Part shown: one piece after another, positions 34,427-43,440 of the stretch
How the letters are laid out: each line of letters starts with the position of its first letter
Numbering within the stretch: the stretch's first letter is position 1
NCBI RefSeq assembly: GCF_000612845.1
Contig: NZ_CCAT010000083.1
Location: 310,001 to 374,000 of the forward strand
Source: Clostridium ihumii AP5
GTDB lineage: Bacteria > Bacillota > Clostridia > Clostridiales > Clostridiaceae
Length of the DNA stretch: 64,000 bases
Reading direction: 5' to 3'
The notes under the pieces: model-generated
Databases searched by the model: none
What the model was told of the DNA's origin: nothing
Seen by the model: only the letters and a program-made list of their open reading frames with translations
Made by a program: the position numbers and the translations under genes

Positions 34427-36931
34427 TTAGCTTTTAAATATTGCTGAAAATAAATTGTGAATAAAATTTTCAGTAGTTTCAGCAGGTTTAGATGGATCTA
34501 TAGGTTTAGATGGATCATCTTCTTTAGGCGGAACCTCATTTTTAGGAGGTTCCTCAGGTTTTACAGGAACTGTAGGTTTATTAGGTTTAGATGGTTCCTT
34601 CTCCTTATAGACTGTTGGATCTTTTTCGGTTGGTAAAACCCATTGAGAATCATTTAAAGTTGCTGAAGGGCTATAATCTCTTTTAATAAATACCCTTGTT
34701 TCTATTTTATCCTTTGGAGTTTTATCAGATGGTAAGTAGTATTTGCCATCTTCTCCTTTTACAACTTTTGCTTCTACATGAATATTATCTAAAGATGATG
34801 GTTCAGTACCAGCTATGAACATTTCAGTGTAAACTCTATTACCTCTAGGATCTTTATATGATAGTTCTGTTGGCAATGTTCCAGAGTCTCTAGAAACGTC
34901 TAAATTTACAATTCCGTTAGGTCTAGGAACTTCAGCATATTGTAAATTTTCATGTGCTATACCCATAATTCGTCCCCAAAGTAATGCAGGAATATCACTA
35001 TTCATATAAATACCTGCAGCTTCATTAGTTAGTGAACTATAATCATCATTTCCTATCCAAACAGCTGCAGAATAATATGGTGTTAAACCAGCAAATGTAA
35101 CGTCATTAGAGAATGATGATGTACCAGTTTTACCTCGTATTTCCATATTTCCAAAGTTTGCACTAGGACCTGTTCCTATTATAGGCTCTTTTAATAAATC
35201 ATAAATTATATAAGAAGCTTGAGGAGTTAGAATAGTTTCAGTTTCTAACTTATTGTCTAAAATAACTTTATCATGTCTATCTAAAACTTTAGTATATAGT
35301 TTAGGGTTAGTATATACTCCGTTATTTCCAAAAGTTCCATAGGCAGCAGCTAGAGTTAATGGATTTGTACCACCTAAAGAGCCACCGTCTAATTGGCCTA
35401 ATGCTATAGCAGCCATTGAAGCTTTGTCTTCTTCATCTAATTGAACTTTAAATTTTTCACCATAACTTACAGAAGTGGCTAAACTAACTTTATCTACAAT
35501 TTTTGTAGCAGCAGTGTTTTTAGAACTTCTAATAGAATCTCTAACAGTCATATATCCATCATAAGTTGGTGGTGAATTTTTTGGATCATATGGTGGATTT
35601 CCATACTTAGAACCTATATCACTAGGTATAGGGGAATCCTCTACCATACTTCCAGCAGTTAATATTTTTTCATTAATAGCAGGTGCATAAACTGTAAGTG
35701 GCTTCAAACTAGAACCAGGAGATCTTAAGAAATTTTCAGAAGCAGCTCTATTGTAAGAGTTAGGTTCTGGAGTTCCACGACCACCGATTATACATTTAAC
35801 TTCACCTGTTTTATAATTCATGATTACGGCAGAAGCTTGAGCTTTTGGAAAATTATTTGGATTAATAATTTCACCATTAGCATCATCAACTACAGATTGA
35901 ACTTTGTTTTGAAGTTCTGTATCCATAGTAGTATATACTTTATATCCACCATACATAAGTTTTTCTAAAGCCTCAGATTTGCTAATTTTATAAACATTAA
36001 CCATATCATTAACAACTTCGTTAATAACAGGTCTTGAAAAATATTCATAATTCATCATATTTATAGATTTTTTAGAAAATGTAAATGTTAGTGGTTCATT
36101 CATTGCAGTATCATATTCCACTTTAGATATTTTTTGAAGTTCTAACATTTTAGCAAGTACTGCTTTAGTTCTTGGAGAGTCAAAAGGTGTTCCATTTTTA
36201 TAATTTTCATAAGCATTATAATGTGAAACAGTTGGATTTTGAGCAGCACCAGCAATAAAGGCAGCTTGTTTTATTGTTAAGTCTCCTACTGATTTATTAA
36301 AGTACATTTGTGAAGCGGCTTCTACACCATGAGATGTTCCACCAAGAAAAATTATGTTCATATAGGAATTTAATATTTGTTCCTTGCTTAATTCTTTTTC
36401 AACTTTTAAAGCTAAATCCATTTCTTGAACTTTTCTTTTAATAGAGGTTCTATTTTCTAATGAATCTTCAAGAAAATATCTATACTTTACTAATTGTTGA
36501 GTAATTGTAGAAGCACCTTGAAGATTGCCTTTAGAAAGACCTAAAACTATTTTTATATCTTCAAGTACAGCACCACCGAGTCTTTTAATATCGATTCCTG
36601 GATGAGTATAAAAACGTTCATCTTCTATACTTACAAAAGCATCTTTTAAAATTTTAGGAACTTCTTCAGAAGTTACAGTAATTCTACGTTCGGGAGTAAT
36701 GAATTCATCTATTAAATTCGATTTAGAGTCATATATAGTTGATGTTTCTTCTACTTCTAAGAAAGCGTCTAAATTAAGTTTTGGAGAAGTTTGAGCAATT
36801 CCATATATAACACCTGTACCGATAGCGGCACAAGAAAAAAACAATACAAGTATTGTAATTAATATTACCTTAACAACTTTTTTCCATTTAGGCTTTTTAG
36901 GCTTTGATTTTTTAGCTTTATTTTCACTCAT
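34427..36931 (-). CDS. class A penicillin-binding protein (PBP1A type)
   Basis: An 834-residue bifunctional peptidoglycan synthase. Residues about 17-40 are a membrane anchor. The GT51 glycosyltransferase has EDERFYTHPGIDIKR (catalytic Glu) and GASTITQQLVK. The transpeptidase has SPGSSLKPLTVYAP (SxxK), SKNTAATKI (SxN) and GKTGTSS (KTG). The last 60 or so residues are proline- and lysine-rich (PSKPNKPTVPVKPEEPP), likely an extracellular linker that spans or binds the wall. Length is normal for clostridial PBP1A. AAGGAGG seven bases before the ATG. It is monocistronic and convergent with spoVA. Confidence 0.95.
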   Translation of the reverse strand: MSENKAKKSKPKKPKWKKVVKVILITILVLFFSCAAIGTGVIYGIAQTSPKLNLDAFLEVEETSTIYDSKSNLIDEFITPERRITVTSEEVPKILKDAFVSIEDERFYTHPGIDIKRLGGAVLEDIKIVLGLSKGNLQGASTITQQLVKYRYFLEDSLENRTSIKRKVQEMDLALKVEKELSKEQILNSYMNIIFLGGTSHGVEAASQMYFNKSVGDLTIKQAAFIAGAAQNPTVSHYNAYENYKNGTPFDSPRTKAVLAKMLELQKISKVEYDTAMNEPLTFTFSKKSINMMNYEYFSRPVINEVVNDMVNVYKISKSEALEKLMYGGYKVYTTMDTELQNKVQSVVDDANGEIINPNNFPKAQASAVIMNYKTGEVKCIIGGRGTPEPNSYNRAASENFLRSPGSSLKPLTVYAPAINEKILTAGSMVEDSPIPSDIGSKYGNPPYDPKNSPPTYDGYMTVRDSIRSSKNTAATKIVDKVSLATSVSYGEKFKVQLDEEDKASMAAIALGQLDGGSLGGTNPLTLAAAYGTFGNNGVYTNPKLYTKVLDRHDKVILDNKLETETILTPQASYIIYDLLKEPIIGTGPSANFGNMEIRGKTGTSSFSNDVTFAGLTPYYSAAVWIGNDDYSSLTNEAAGIYMNSDIPALLWGRIMGIAHENLQYAEVPRPNGIVNLDVSRDSGTLPTELSYKDPRGNRVYTEMFIAGTEPSSLDNIHVEAKVVKGEDGKYYLPSDKTPKDKIETRVFIKRDYSPSATLNDSQWVLPTEKDPTVYKEKEPSKPNKPTVPVKPEEPPKNEVPPKEDDPSKPIDPSKPAETTENFIHNLFSAIFKS

Positions 36932-37119
36932 AAGGCGTCCTCCTTAAGATTTCTTAAACTTTTCGTAGTTTATTCCTTGTATTATATCATATCAAAGGAA
37001 TTAATAAAATTACCATATTTTTATTCTGTATATAAATTAATACACATATAATATATTATTACTAATTTTTAATAAATTAATCATAAATATGTAAAAAAAA
37101 CAAAAGGAAGGTAATTTTA

Positions 37120-37749
37120 ATGAAAAAAGGGAAGAAAATAAAGCTAATATCTATAATAATATTTATATTAACTGTATTAATGGCTTTTATGTACTACTTT
37201 GATGAGATAATACTTCCCACTATATTAGTTATTTGTGATGGAGAGATGCGTGCAAAATCAGTTAATCTTATTAATGAAACTATCATTGAAAAATACATAG
37301 ATAATTTCAATTATGAAGAAATTGTAAAATTTGATAAAGATGAAAAAGGAAATATAGTCTTATTAAAAGCAGATACTTTAAAAATGAATAAGATAGCTAC
37401 AGAATTATCATTAGATATACAAGATAAGTTGAAAAATTTGGAGGATGAAGAAATTGAGTTTCCTATAGGATACATTACTAAAAATAATCTTTTATCCAAT
37501 TTTGGACCTAGAATAAAAGCTAAAATGCAACCAATAGGATATGTTGAATCTAAGTATATATCAGATTTTGAAAGTGCAGGTATAAATCAAACTAGGCATA
37601 AAATATACGTAGAAGTTACAGCCACAGTAAAGGTTATATTACCCACTACAAGTAATGATGTTAAAGTAGTTACACAAGTACCAATAGCAGAGACTATAAT
37701 AGTTGGAAAAATACCGGAATCATCTATTGTAGATCTTAATGCAAAATAA
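37120..37749 (+). CDS. yunB: sporulation protein YunB
   Basis: A 209-residue protein with one N-terminal membrane helix (LISIIIFILTVLMAFMYYFDEII), then the YunB core: CDGEMRAKSVNLINETIIEKY, ELSLDIQDKL, EFPIGYITKNNLLSNFGPRIKAKMQPIGYV and HKIYVEVTATVKVILPTTSNDVKVVTQVPIAETIIVGKIPESSI. YunB is a conserved sigma-E-dependent mother-cell protein in Bacillus; its biochemical role is unknown. It is transcribed away from the PBP gene, with AGGAAGG ahead of ATG. Confidence 0.92.
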   Translation: MKKGKKIKLISIIIFILTVLMAFMYYFDEIILPTILVICDGEMRAKSVNLINETIIEKYIDNFNYEEIVKFDKDEKGNIVLLKADTLKMNKIATELSLDIQDKLKNLEDEEIEFPIGYITKNNLLSNFGPRIKAKMQPIGYVESKYISDFESAGINQTRHKIYVEVTATVKVILPTTSNDVKVVTQVPIAETIIVGKIPESSIVDLNAK

Positions 37750-37774
37750 AAAAAGGGCTATATAGCCCTTTTTT
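37750..37774. terminator. bidirectional terminator between yunB and hpt
   Basis: AAAAAGGGCTA and TAGCCCTTTTT form a compact G-C-rich stem flanked by A and T runs directly after the yunB stop and overlapping the hpt stop. Confidence 0.9.
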
Positions 37775-38297
37775 AGCTTTCCCAGTTAAATATGTAAGGA
37801 ATATTTCTATAATAATCACCATAGTTTAATCCATAGCCTACTACAAATAAATCTTCAATTGAAAAACCACAATAATCAGGTTTTATATCTGCTTTTCTTC
37901 TAGATGGTTTATCTAAAAGACTACAACATTTAACTGAATTTGCACCTAAAGATTTAACATGATCAACTACAAATTTCATAGTAATACCACTATCAACTAT
38001 GTCATCTACGATAAGTACGTCAAATCCTTCTATATTGTCAGGTACATCATTCACAATAATAACATTACCTGAAGATTCTTCGTTATGACCATAGCTAGAT
38101 GTTGTCATAAATCCTATTTTTGTTGGTACAGAAATATATCTTACTAAATCAGCAGCAAATATAAAACTACCTCTTAAAAGAGAAAGAACATAAAGTTTTT
38201 TGCCTTCATAATCTTTTGAAATTTCAGCACCTAAACGTTCATTAGCTTTATCAATTTCTTCTTTAGAAAATAATACGTTTACTTTTTTGTTTTCCAT
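37773..38297 (-). CDS. hpt: hypoxanthine phosphoribosyltransferase
   Basis: A 174-residue type I phosphoribosyltransferase. FDVLIVDDIVDSGITMKFV is the PRPP-binding motif, SLLRGSFIFAADLVRYI the N-terminal loop, and SLLDKPSRRKADIKPDYCGFSIEDLFVVGYGLNYGDYYRNIPYIF the purine-specific C-terminal part. It salvages hypoxanthine, and probably guanine, to IMP/GMP with PRPP. AAGGGACG precedes the ATG. It is transcribed alone, divergent from hflX, with a 197-base gap between. Confidence 0.95.
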   Translation of the reverse strand: MENKKVNVLFSKEEIDKANERLGAEISKDYEGKKLYVLSLLRGSFIFAADLVRYISVPTKIGFMTTSSYGHNEESSGNVIIVNDVPDNIEGFDVLIVDDIVDSGITMKFVVDHVKSLGANSVKCCSLLDKPSRRKADIKPDYCGFSIEDLFVVGYGLNYGDYYRNIPYIFNWES

Positions 38298-38494
38298 AGA
38301 ATCACGTCCCTTAAATAATATTTACAATAATGAAGTAATAGTATAAAATTAAATGAAAGTTGTCAACCGTAAATAAAGAAAAATTCGGTTTTTATAAAAT
38401 ATTTTGATTATATTTTATGTTATTTTCAAATAATAAATAACAATAATCTAATATTAATAAAATAAATATTAAGAAAAGTTTGGACGGTGAGTTT

Positions 38495-40288
38495 ATGATA
38501 GATGGAAATATAGAAGGTGTAAAAAAATCTATACTTAATAGTTTAGAAACAATACTTGATTTAAAAGTCCCTAAGTATACAGTAGTAACAGAAGAGATTA
38601 TAGAAGTTTTAAAAAAAGCAACTATAGATTTAGATAGAGAAGTAAGTGTAGCTATAGATAGAAAAGGTAATATAATAACTGTTGCTGTTGGTGATAGCAC
38701 TACTGTAGATATGCCATTAATTGATGTAAAAGAAGGAAAGTTATCTGGTGTTAGAATAATACATACCCATCCTAATGGAAATCCTAAACTTTCAGCTTTA
38801 GATATATCAGCATTATTAAAGTTGAAATTAGATGCTATAGTAGCTATAGGTGTAAGTAATGAAAAACCATTATGCTATAATATAGGATTTTGTGATGTAT
38901 CAAATAACATATTAGTAGAAGAAGAAATAAGTATTAAATCAACAGAAGATTTATTAAACTTCGATTTAATGGATAAAATAAAATACATAGAAAGTATAAT
39001 AAAAGAAAATGAGATTATAGAAGAAACAAAAGAAAAAGCTATATTGGTAGGAACAGAAGATGAAGAAAGTTTAGAAGAATTATCTGAACTTACAAAAGCA
39101 TGTGAAGTTTTTCCGGTATATTCAGTGCTTCAAAAAAGAAGTAAAAACAAAATAGATCCTGCTTTTTATGTAGGAAGAGGAAAAGTAGAAGAAATAGCAA
39201 TGATTAGACAATCATTAAGAGCTAATGTTGTAATTTTTGATGAGGAATTGTCTGGTGCACAAGTTAGAAATTTAGAGCAAGCATTAGGTGTAAAAGTAAT
39301 AGATAGAACAACATTAATATTAGAAATATTTGCAAGAAGGGCTAAAACAAGAGATGGTAAAATACAGGTTGAGTTAACACAACTTAAATATAGATTATCA
39401 AGACTTGCTGGTCTTGGAACAGTACTTTCAAGAACAGGTGGTGGTATAGGAACTAGAGGCCCAGGAGAAAAGAAATTAGAAACAGATAAAAGACATATAA
39501 GAGAAAGAATTTTAGAACTTTCAAGAGAACTTGAAAAGATTAAACATATAAGAAGTGTTCAAAGAGAAAAGAGAAATAAAGATAGCGTGTCTAAAATAGC
39601 TTTAGCAGGTTATACAAATGCGGGAAAATCTACATTAAGAAATAAGTTATGTGATTTATATCCTTTGAAGTCTGCTAATGTAAAAGAAGAAGTATTTGTA
39701 AAAGATATGCTTTTTGCAACTTTAGATACAACAACTAGAGGAATTATGCTTCCAGATAATAGAGTTGCTACTATGACAGATACAGTAGGATTTATAAGAA
39801 AACTTCCTCATGATTTAGTAGAAGCTTTTAAATCAACTTTAGAAGAAGTTATATACTCTGATTTAATACTTCATGTTGTAGATAGTTCTAATAGTGATGC
39901 ACAATCACAAATAGAAGTAGTTGAGGACATATTAAAAGAGCTTAAAGCAGATGATAAACCAACAATATTAGTATTAAATAAAGTAGATAATGCAGATGAA
40001 GAAAAATTACAAGAATTAAAAGAAAAGAATAGTAATTATAAAATTATAGAAATATCTGCTAGAGAAAATATAAATTTAGATTTACTATTAAAAGAATGTA
40101 CAGAATTACTTCCATATAAATTAAAATCATTTAAAGTATTAATACCTTATAGTGATTCAAGTACAGTTGCATATCTTCATAGAAATGGAAAAGTTGATAG
40201 TGAAGCATATGAAGCAGAAGGAACTTTAATGGAAGTTCAAGGTGATGAAGAAGTTTATAATAAGTGTCAAAAATACATTATAGAATAA
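38495..40288 (+). CDS. hflX: GTPase HflX with an N-terminal JAMM/RadC-like extension
   Basis: A 597-residue HflX; the classic protein is about 420. Residues 1 to about 165 form an extra domain with [20 protein letters not shown] (His near 90 and 92, then Ser and Asp), which resembles a JAMM metal-site signature. From about 175 the standard HflX domain follows ([52 protein letters not shown]-like, [15 protein letters not shown]). The G domain has GYTNAGKST (about 372), TDTVGFI and NKVD. HflX splits stalled or heat-damaged ribosomes. GGTGAG favours ATG 38495 over TTG 38480. Confidence 0.92.
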   Translation: [597 protein letters not shown]

Positions 40289-40292
40289 ACAT

Positions 40293-40330
40293 AAAAGAAG
40301 AAATTGATAATTCAATTTCTTCTTTTCTTT
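40293..40330 (+). terminator. intrinsic terminator after hflX
   Basis: AAAAGAAGAAATTGA pairs with TCAATTTCTTCTTTT around a short loop, followed by CTTTT. A TATAAT-like -10 for the next gene lies at about 40355. Confidence 0.85.
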
Positions 40331-40418
40331 TAAATGATTAAATTTTAAATTTATATTATAATATATGTATATAGAATTAATAATTATAGGGTTAACGTTT
40401 AACTTAAAACTCTATAAA

Positions 40419-41093
40419 ATGTTGGTGGTGAGAAAGATTAGTAGTGGATTAGTTAAGTTCGATTGGAATTTTATTGATAAATATTCAGAAGAAGAGATAT
40501 CGTATTTTTTGCATTTAGAAGGAAAATCTTTAGATACTATAAGTAAGATTAGAAATAGAGATAAAAGCGAAATACAAAGACATATTATTTCAGCCAAAAT
40601 TAAGTATAGATATTTAACTAAAAGTGAGAATATACAAGACTTATTTAATAATCTAGCCAATATTGCAAAGAATGAAAGAATTTATATATTAAATAGTTTA
40701 GATGTGGTAAACAAAACTAAGCTTATAGATTATATATTAAATAATCATTTAAATATTTCGTTAAAGGAAAAAGAAGCAGCTGTATGGATGCTAGGAGAAT
40801 TAAGAGCAGAGAAAGCAGTGGATTTTTTAATAAAGTCAACAGTACATAAATTTGTAAATATAAGAAGGCTTTCTATTTCTGCATTGGGTAAGATTGGAGA
40901 TAACAAGTGCGAGATGGCACTTTTAAGGGCATTACAAGATGAAAATGGTCAAGTAGTAAGTTATGCTATAAAATCTTTAGCAAAAATAAGAAGTGAAAAA
41001 GCATTTGAAAAGATAAAATGTATTGATGAAAAAACAGAACTTTCATATATAAAGAAAGCTTGTGAAGAATATTTTGAAATAATGAAAAAATAG
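40419..41093 (+). CDS. HEAT-repeat (PBS-lyase type) protein
   Basis: About 224 residues. The N-terminal half (DKYSEEEISYFLHLEGKSLDTISKIRNRDKSEIQRHII) looks like a helix-turn-helix-like or helical region that scans for repeated recruitment, and the C-terminal half has HEAT repeats (AAVWMLGELRAEKAVDFLIKST, RRLSISALGKIGDNKCEMALLRAL, VVSYAIKSLAKIRSEKAFEKI). HEAT arrays bind proteins or nucleic acids; no enzyme motif is seen. The start is uncertain. The frame is open from 40365, but a TATAAT box overlaps there and no good ribosome site precedes either that ATG or 40419. It ends 14 bases before the YigZ-type gene, so the two are likely co-transcribed. Confidence 0.65.
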   Translation: MLVVRKISSGLVKFDWNFIDKYSEEEISYFLHLEGKSLDTISKIRNRDKSEIQRHIISAKIKYRYLTKSENIQDLFNNLANIAKNERIYILNSLDVVNKTKLIDYILNNHLNISLKEKEAAVWMLGELRAEKAVDFLIKSTVHKFVNIRRLSISALGKIGDNKCEMALLRALQDENGQVVSYAIKSLAKIRSEKAFEKIKCIDEKTELSYIKKACEEYFEIMKK

Positions 41094-41107
41094 ATTGGAG
41101 AGTGGTT

Positions 41108-41755
41108 ATGAGTTATTTTACAGTTAAAGATGAAGCTGAAGCTAAATTTGAAGAGAGAAAATCAGAGTTTATAGGATATGTAAAAAGAGTAACAACAGAA
41201 GAAGAGGCAAAAGAATTTGTTACTAAAATAAAAAATATGCATAAACAAGCAACACACAATTGTTCTGCTTATATTGTAGGCGAGAAAAAAAATATACAAA
41301 GATATAGTGATGATGGAGAACCACAAGGAACAGCAGGAATTCCTATATTAGAAGTAATAAAGAAAAATGATTTAACTGATGTTGCAGTAGTTGTTACTAG
41401 ATATTTTGGTGGAATTCTTTTAGGGGCTGGTGGTCTTGTAAGAGCATATTCTAAGGGGGCATCAGAAGCTATAAAAGTAGCTGGAATAGTTGAAAAGGTA
41501 AAAGGAATTCAAGTGAAATTTACAATAGATTATGATTTGCTTGGGAAAATACAGTATGTATGTGGACAAAATCAGTGGCATATAGAAGATACTGTATATA
41601 CTGATAAAGTTGAGATAATAATATATTGTGAAAGTAATAACTTTAATAACATGTGTGAGAAATTCACAGAATGTACTAATGGAAAAGTTATAATAGAAGA
41701 TGAAGATGAAGAGTATTACTTTAAAATGGAACATAGACTTTATAAAGAAGCATAA
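41108..41755 (+). CDS. YigZ/IMPACT (UPF0029) family protein
   Basis: A 215-residue two-domain protein. The N-terminal IMPACT-type domain has FEERKSEFIGYVKRVTTEEEAKEFV, ATHNCSAYIVG, RYSDDGEPQGTAGIPILEVI and VVTRYFGGILLGAGGLVRAYSKGA, all diagnostic. The C-terminal DUF1949-like domain is a ferredoxin-like fold. Eukaryotic IMPACT modulates GCN2; the bacterial function is not established, though a translation link is suspected. GGAG seven bases upstream selects ATG 41108 over a GTG two codons before. Confidence 0.9.
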   Translation: MSYFTVKDEAEAKFEERKSEFIGYVKRVTTEEEAKEFVTKIKNMHKQATHNCSAYIVGEKKNIQRYSDDGEPQGTAGIPILEVIKKNDLTDVAVVVTRYFGGILLGAGGLVRAYSKGASEAIKVAGIVEKVKGIQVKFTIDYDLLGKIQYVCGQNQWHIEDTVYTDKVEIIIYCESNNFNNMCEKFTECTNGKVIIEDEDEEYYFKMEHRLYKEA

Positions 41756-41887
41756 ACCTATAAAAATAAATTTATAACTATATAGTCAAGAATTTGAAAG
41801 CAAACTTTTGATATGTTATAATATTGCAGTAATATTTAAAAATGGGATGCATAAGCATTATTGATATATTAGTTAGGAGGAAATAAA

Positions 41888-42625
41888 ATGTCAGGACATT
41901 CAAAGTGGCACAATATACAAGCGAAAAAAGGTAAAGTAGATGCTAAAAGAGGTAAAATATTTACTAAAATAGGTAAGGAAATAGTTGTTGCTGTTAAAAA
42001 CGGAGGACCAAGCGAAGATACAAATGCTAGGTTAAGAGACGTTATAGCAAAAGCTAAAGCAGCAAATATGCCAAATGATACTATTCAAAGAGCAATAAAA
42101 AAAGCATCAGGAGAATTATCAGCAGTAAACTATGAAAATATAGTTTATGAAGGATATGGTCCTAATGGAGTAGCTGTAATAGTTGATGTTCTTACAGATA
42201 ACAAAAATAGATCTGCAGGAAATGTTAGAAATGCCTTTACAAAAGGTGGCGGAAACATGGGTAACTCAGGTTGCGTAGGTTTCATGTTCCAAGAAAAAGG
42301 TGAAATCATCATAGAAAAAGAAGATAAAGATGATGACGAAATGATGATGATGGCATTAGAAGCAGGAGCAGAAGATTTTGCAGTAGAAGACGAAGTATAT
42401 GTAGTAACAACTACACCAGAAGATTTTGGAACAGTTAGAGAAGCATTAGCAGCACAAGGAATAGAATTCTTAGAAGCTGATGTAAAAATGATTCCAGATA
42501 CATACACTGCAATTGATGAAGAGACAGCTAAGAAAATGCAAAAAATGTTAGACTTACTTGAAGATGATGATGACGTTCAAGAAGTTTACCACAATGCAGA
42601 ATTCCCAGAAGGATGGGAAGAATAA
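41888..42625 (+). CDS. yebC: YebC/PmpR family protein (intact copy at the insertion junction)
   Basis: A full-length 245-residue YebC protein ([31 protein letters not shown] start; [48 protein letters not shown]). Members act as DNA-binding regulators (PmpR) or, as reported for YebC2-type proteins, help ribosomes through proline stretches; which applies here is not clear. From codon 199 (base 42482) its last 47 codons are repeated exactly at 50193-50336. The 3' end of this intact copy may therefore have been supplied by the inserted element. AGGAGG before ATG. Confidence 0.95.
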   Translation: MSGHSKWHNIQAKKGKVDAKRGKIFTKIGKEIVVAVKNGGPSEDTNARLRDVIAKAKAANMPNDTIQRAIKKASGELSAVNYENIVYEGYGPNGVAVIVDVLTDNKNRSAGNVRNAFTKGGGNMGNSGCVGFMFQEKGEIIIEKEDKDDDEMMMMALEAGAEDFAVEDEVYVVTTTPEDFGTVREALAAQGIEFLEADVKMIPDTYTAIDEETAKKMQKMLDLLEDDDDVQEVYHNAEFPEGWEE

Positions 42626-42642
42626 TTCAATAGGTATATATG

Positions 42643-42678
42643 AATCACTTCTTATTAAATATAGGAAGTGATTTTTTG
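42643..42678 (+). terminator. yebC terminator
   Basis: AATCACTTCTTA pairs with ATAGGAAGTGATT around a TTAAAT loop and is followed by TTTTTTG. An almost identical terminator exists in the right repeat at about 50354-50389. Confidence 0.85.
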
Positions 42679-42713
42679 CGTTTAAATACTTTTGTAAAAA
42701 ATTGAATTAGTGA

Positions 42714-42934
42714 TATGGATTGATAGATGATGTTTAAATCATTATTCGTAAAAACTTCAAAGAAACTCTAAATGTCTTTTTATTTAATTTTTAAGACTTC
42801 CCACTGAAGCGACGTCCTGTCTGGTGCAGTGGCTAATCCGTCCTTGGATTAGGTCATAAAAATTAAATAAAAATTCAATAAGATTTTCTAAATCAGTTTT
42901 TAAAGAAATACTTATTTAAACATCACTATCCATA
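42714..42934. repeat. 221-bp MITE-like element with a three-way-junction core, copy 1
   Basis: Terminal inverted repeats are TATGGATTGATAGATGATG and, at the right end, the complement of CATCACTATCCATA. Inside, 42777-42797 pairs with 42853-42873 (21 positions, one mismatch). Within this stem CCACTG/CAGTGG (42801-42806/42827-42832) and CTAATCC/GGATTAG (42833-42839/42846-42852) stack end to end, giving a paper fold like a three-way junction. The core is about half G+C in a roughly 27 percent G+C context. No protein is encoded. Another full copy is at 50425 and a left-end fragment at 50811. Confidence 0.75.
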
Positions 42935-43008
42935 AATATAAGTTAATAAATTTATATTAGTAAGACATGAAAAAGAGTTATATAAAGAAAGAGACTTCTT
43001 AAAAGATA

Positions 43009-43152
43009 ATGATTAATTATGAAATAGTAAAATTGGAATATATTAAAGATAGTATTATAAAGTATAAGCTATATTTTAAATCATATATGGGTAAGAGAAT
43101 AACTGGTGAAGCAGTTGAAAAAATATATGGTAAGGAAGTTAAAATAAGATGA
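43009..43152 (+). CDS. 47-codon hypothetical ORF, doubtful
   Basis: ATG to TGA encodes a lysine-rich 47-residue peptide (starts MINYEIVKLEYIKDS, ends YGKEVKIR). There is no convincing ribosome binding site and no family is recognised. It may be a remnant of a longer gene. The opposite strand also has an open hydrophobic frame (43017-43289), which is not better supported. Confidence 0.2.
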   Translation: MINYEIVKLEYIKDSIIKYKLYFKSYMGKRITGEAVEKIYGKEVKIR

Positions 43153-43440
43153 TATCCTATACTTGCAGGCATTATTATGCTCAAACACAATTTTAAAATA
43201 GCTACCACGCCAATTGTAACTATCAAAACTAAATATCGTTTTATAAAACTTTGAAGCCTCTTCAAATAGAGGATTATAATTAAAACCATAAATTAATTGT
43301 ATTTCAAAAAAGAAAGGTGTGCAACGCTTTATTTACTATACCCTTTTTAGGGGGAGGTTACTTGTATATGCACTCTAGCAAGAAAAATATAGATTAGGTA
43401 AGTTGAGCCAATGCAAAAAATCAACTATATCATAAATCAT

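Larger units (their letters stand above)
42482..42940. repeat. 459-bp direct repeat, left copy (yebC 3' end, terminator, structured element)
   Basis: Bases 42482-42940 match 50193-50651 at a constant offset of 7711 with no gaps. By eye I count five substitutions, all outside the yebC codons. The left edge in yebC is sharp (GTAAAAATGATTCCAG). On the right, similarity fades gradually past 42940 rather than stopping. The repeat bounds the 7.7-kb insertion. Confidence 0.93.

Noticed and set aside
34492-34600. Proline-rich repeat in the PBP as a VNTR
   Set aside because: The repeats are short and imperfect at the DNA level. Pro-rich tails are common in clostridial PBPs.
41462-41734. Minus-strand frames opposite yigZ, hutI, spoVAD and other genes
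   Set aside because: They are shadows of real genes on the other strand: no ribosome sites, biased residue composition and full overlap with conserved coding sequence.
42777-42873. The structured core as a possible tRNA or riboswitch
   Set aside because: There is no acceptor CCA end, T-loop or anticodon arm, and it matches no riboswitch consensus I know. It lies downstream of a terminator within a repeated unit, so a mobile structured element is the safer reading.
43017-43289. Hydrophobic 90-codon frame on the minus strand
   Set aside because: No ribosome binding site, low-complexity A/T-driven hydrophobic residues, and no family resemblance. It is probably chance or a relic.
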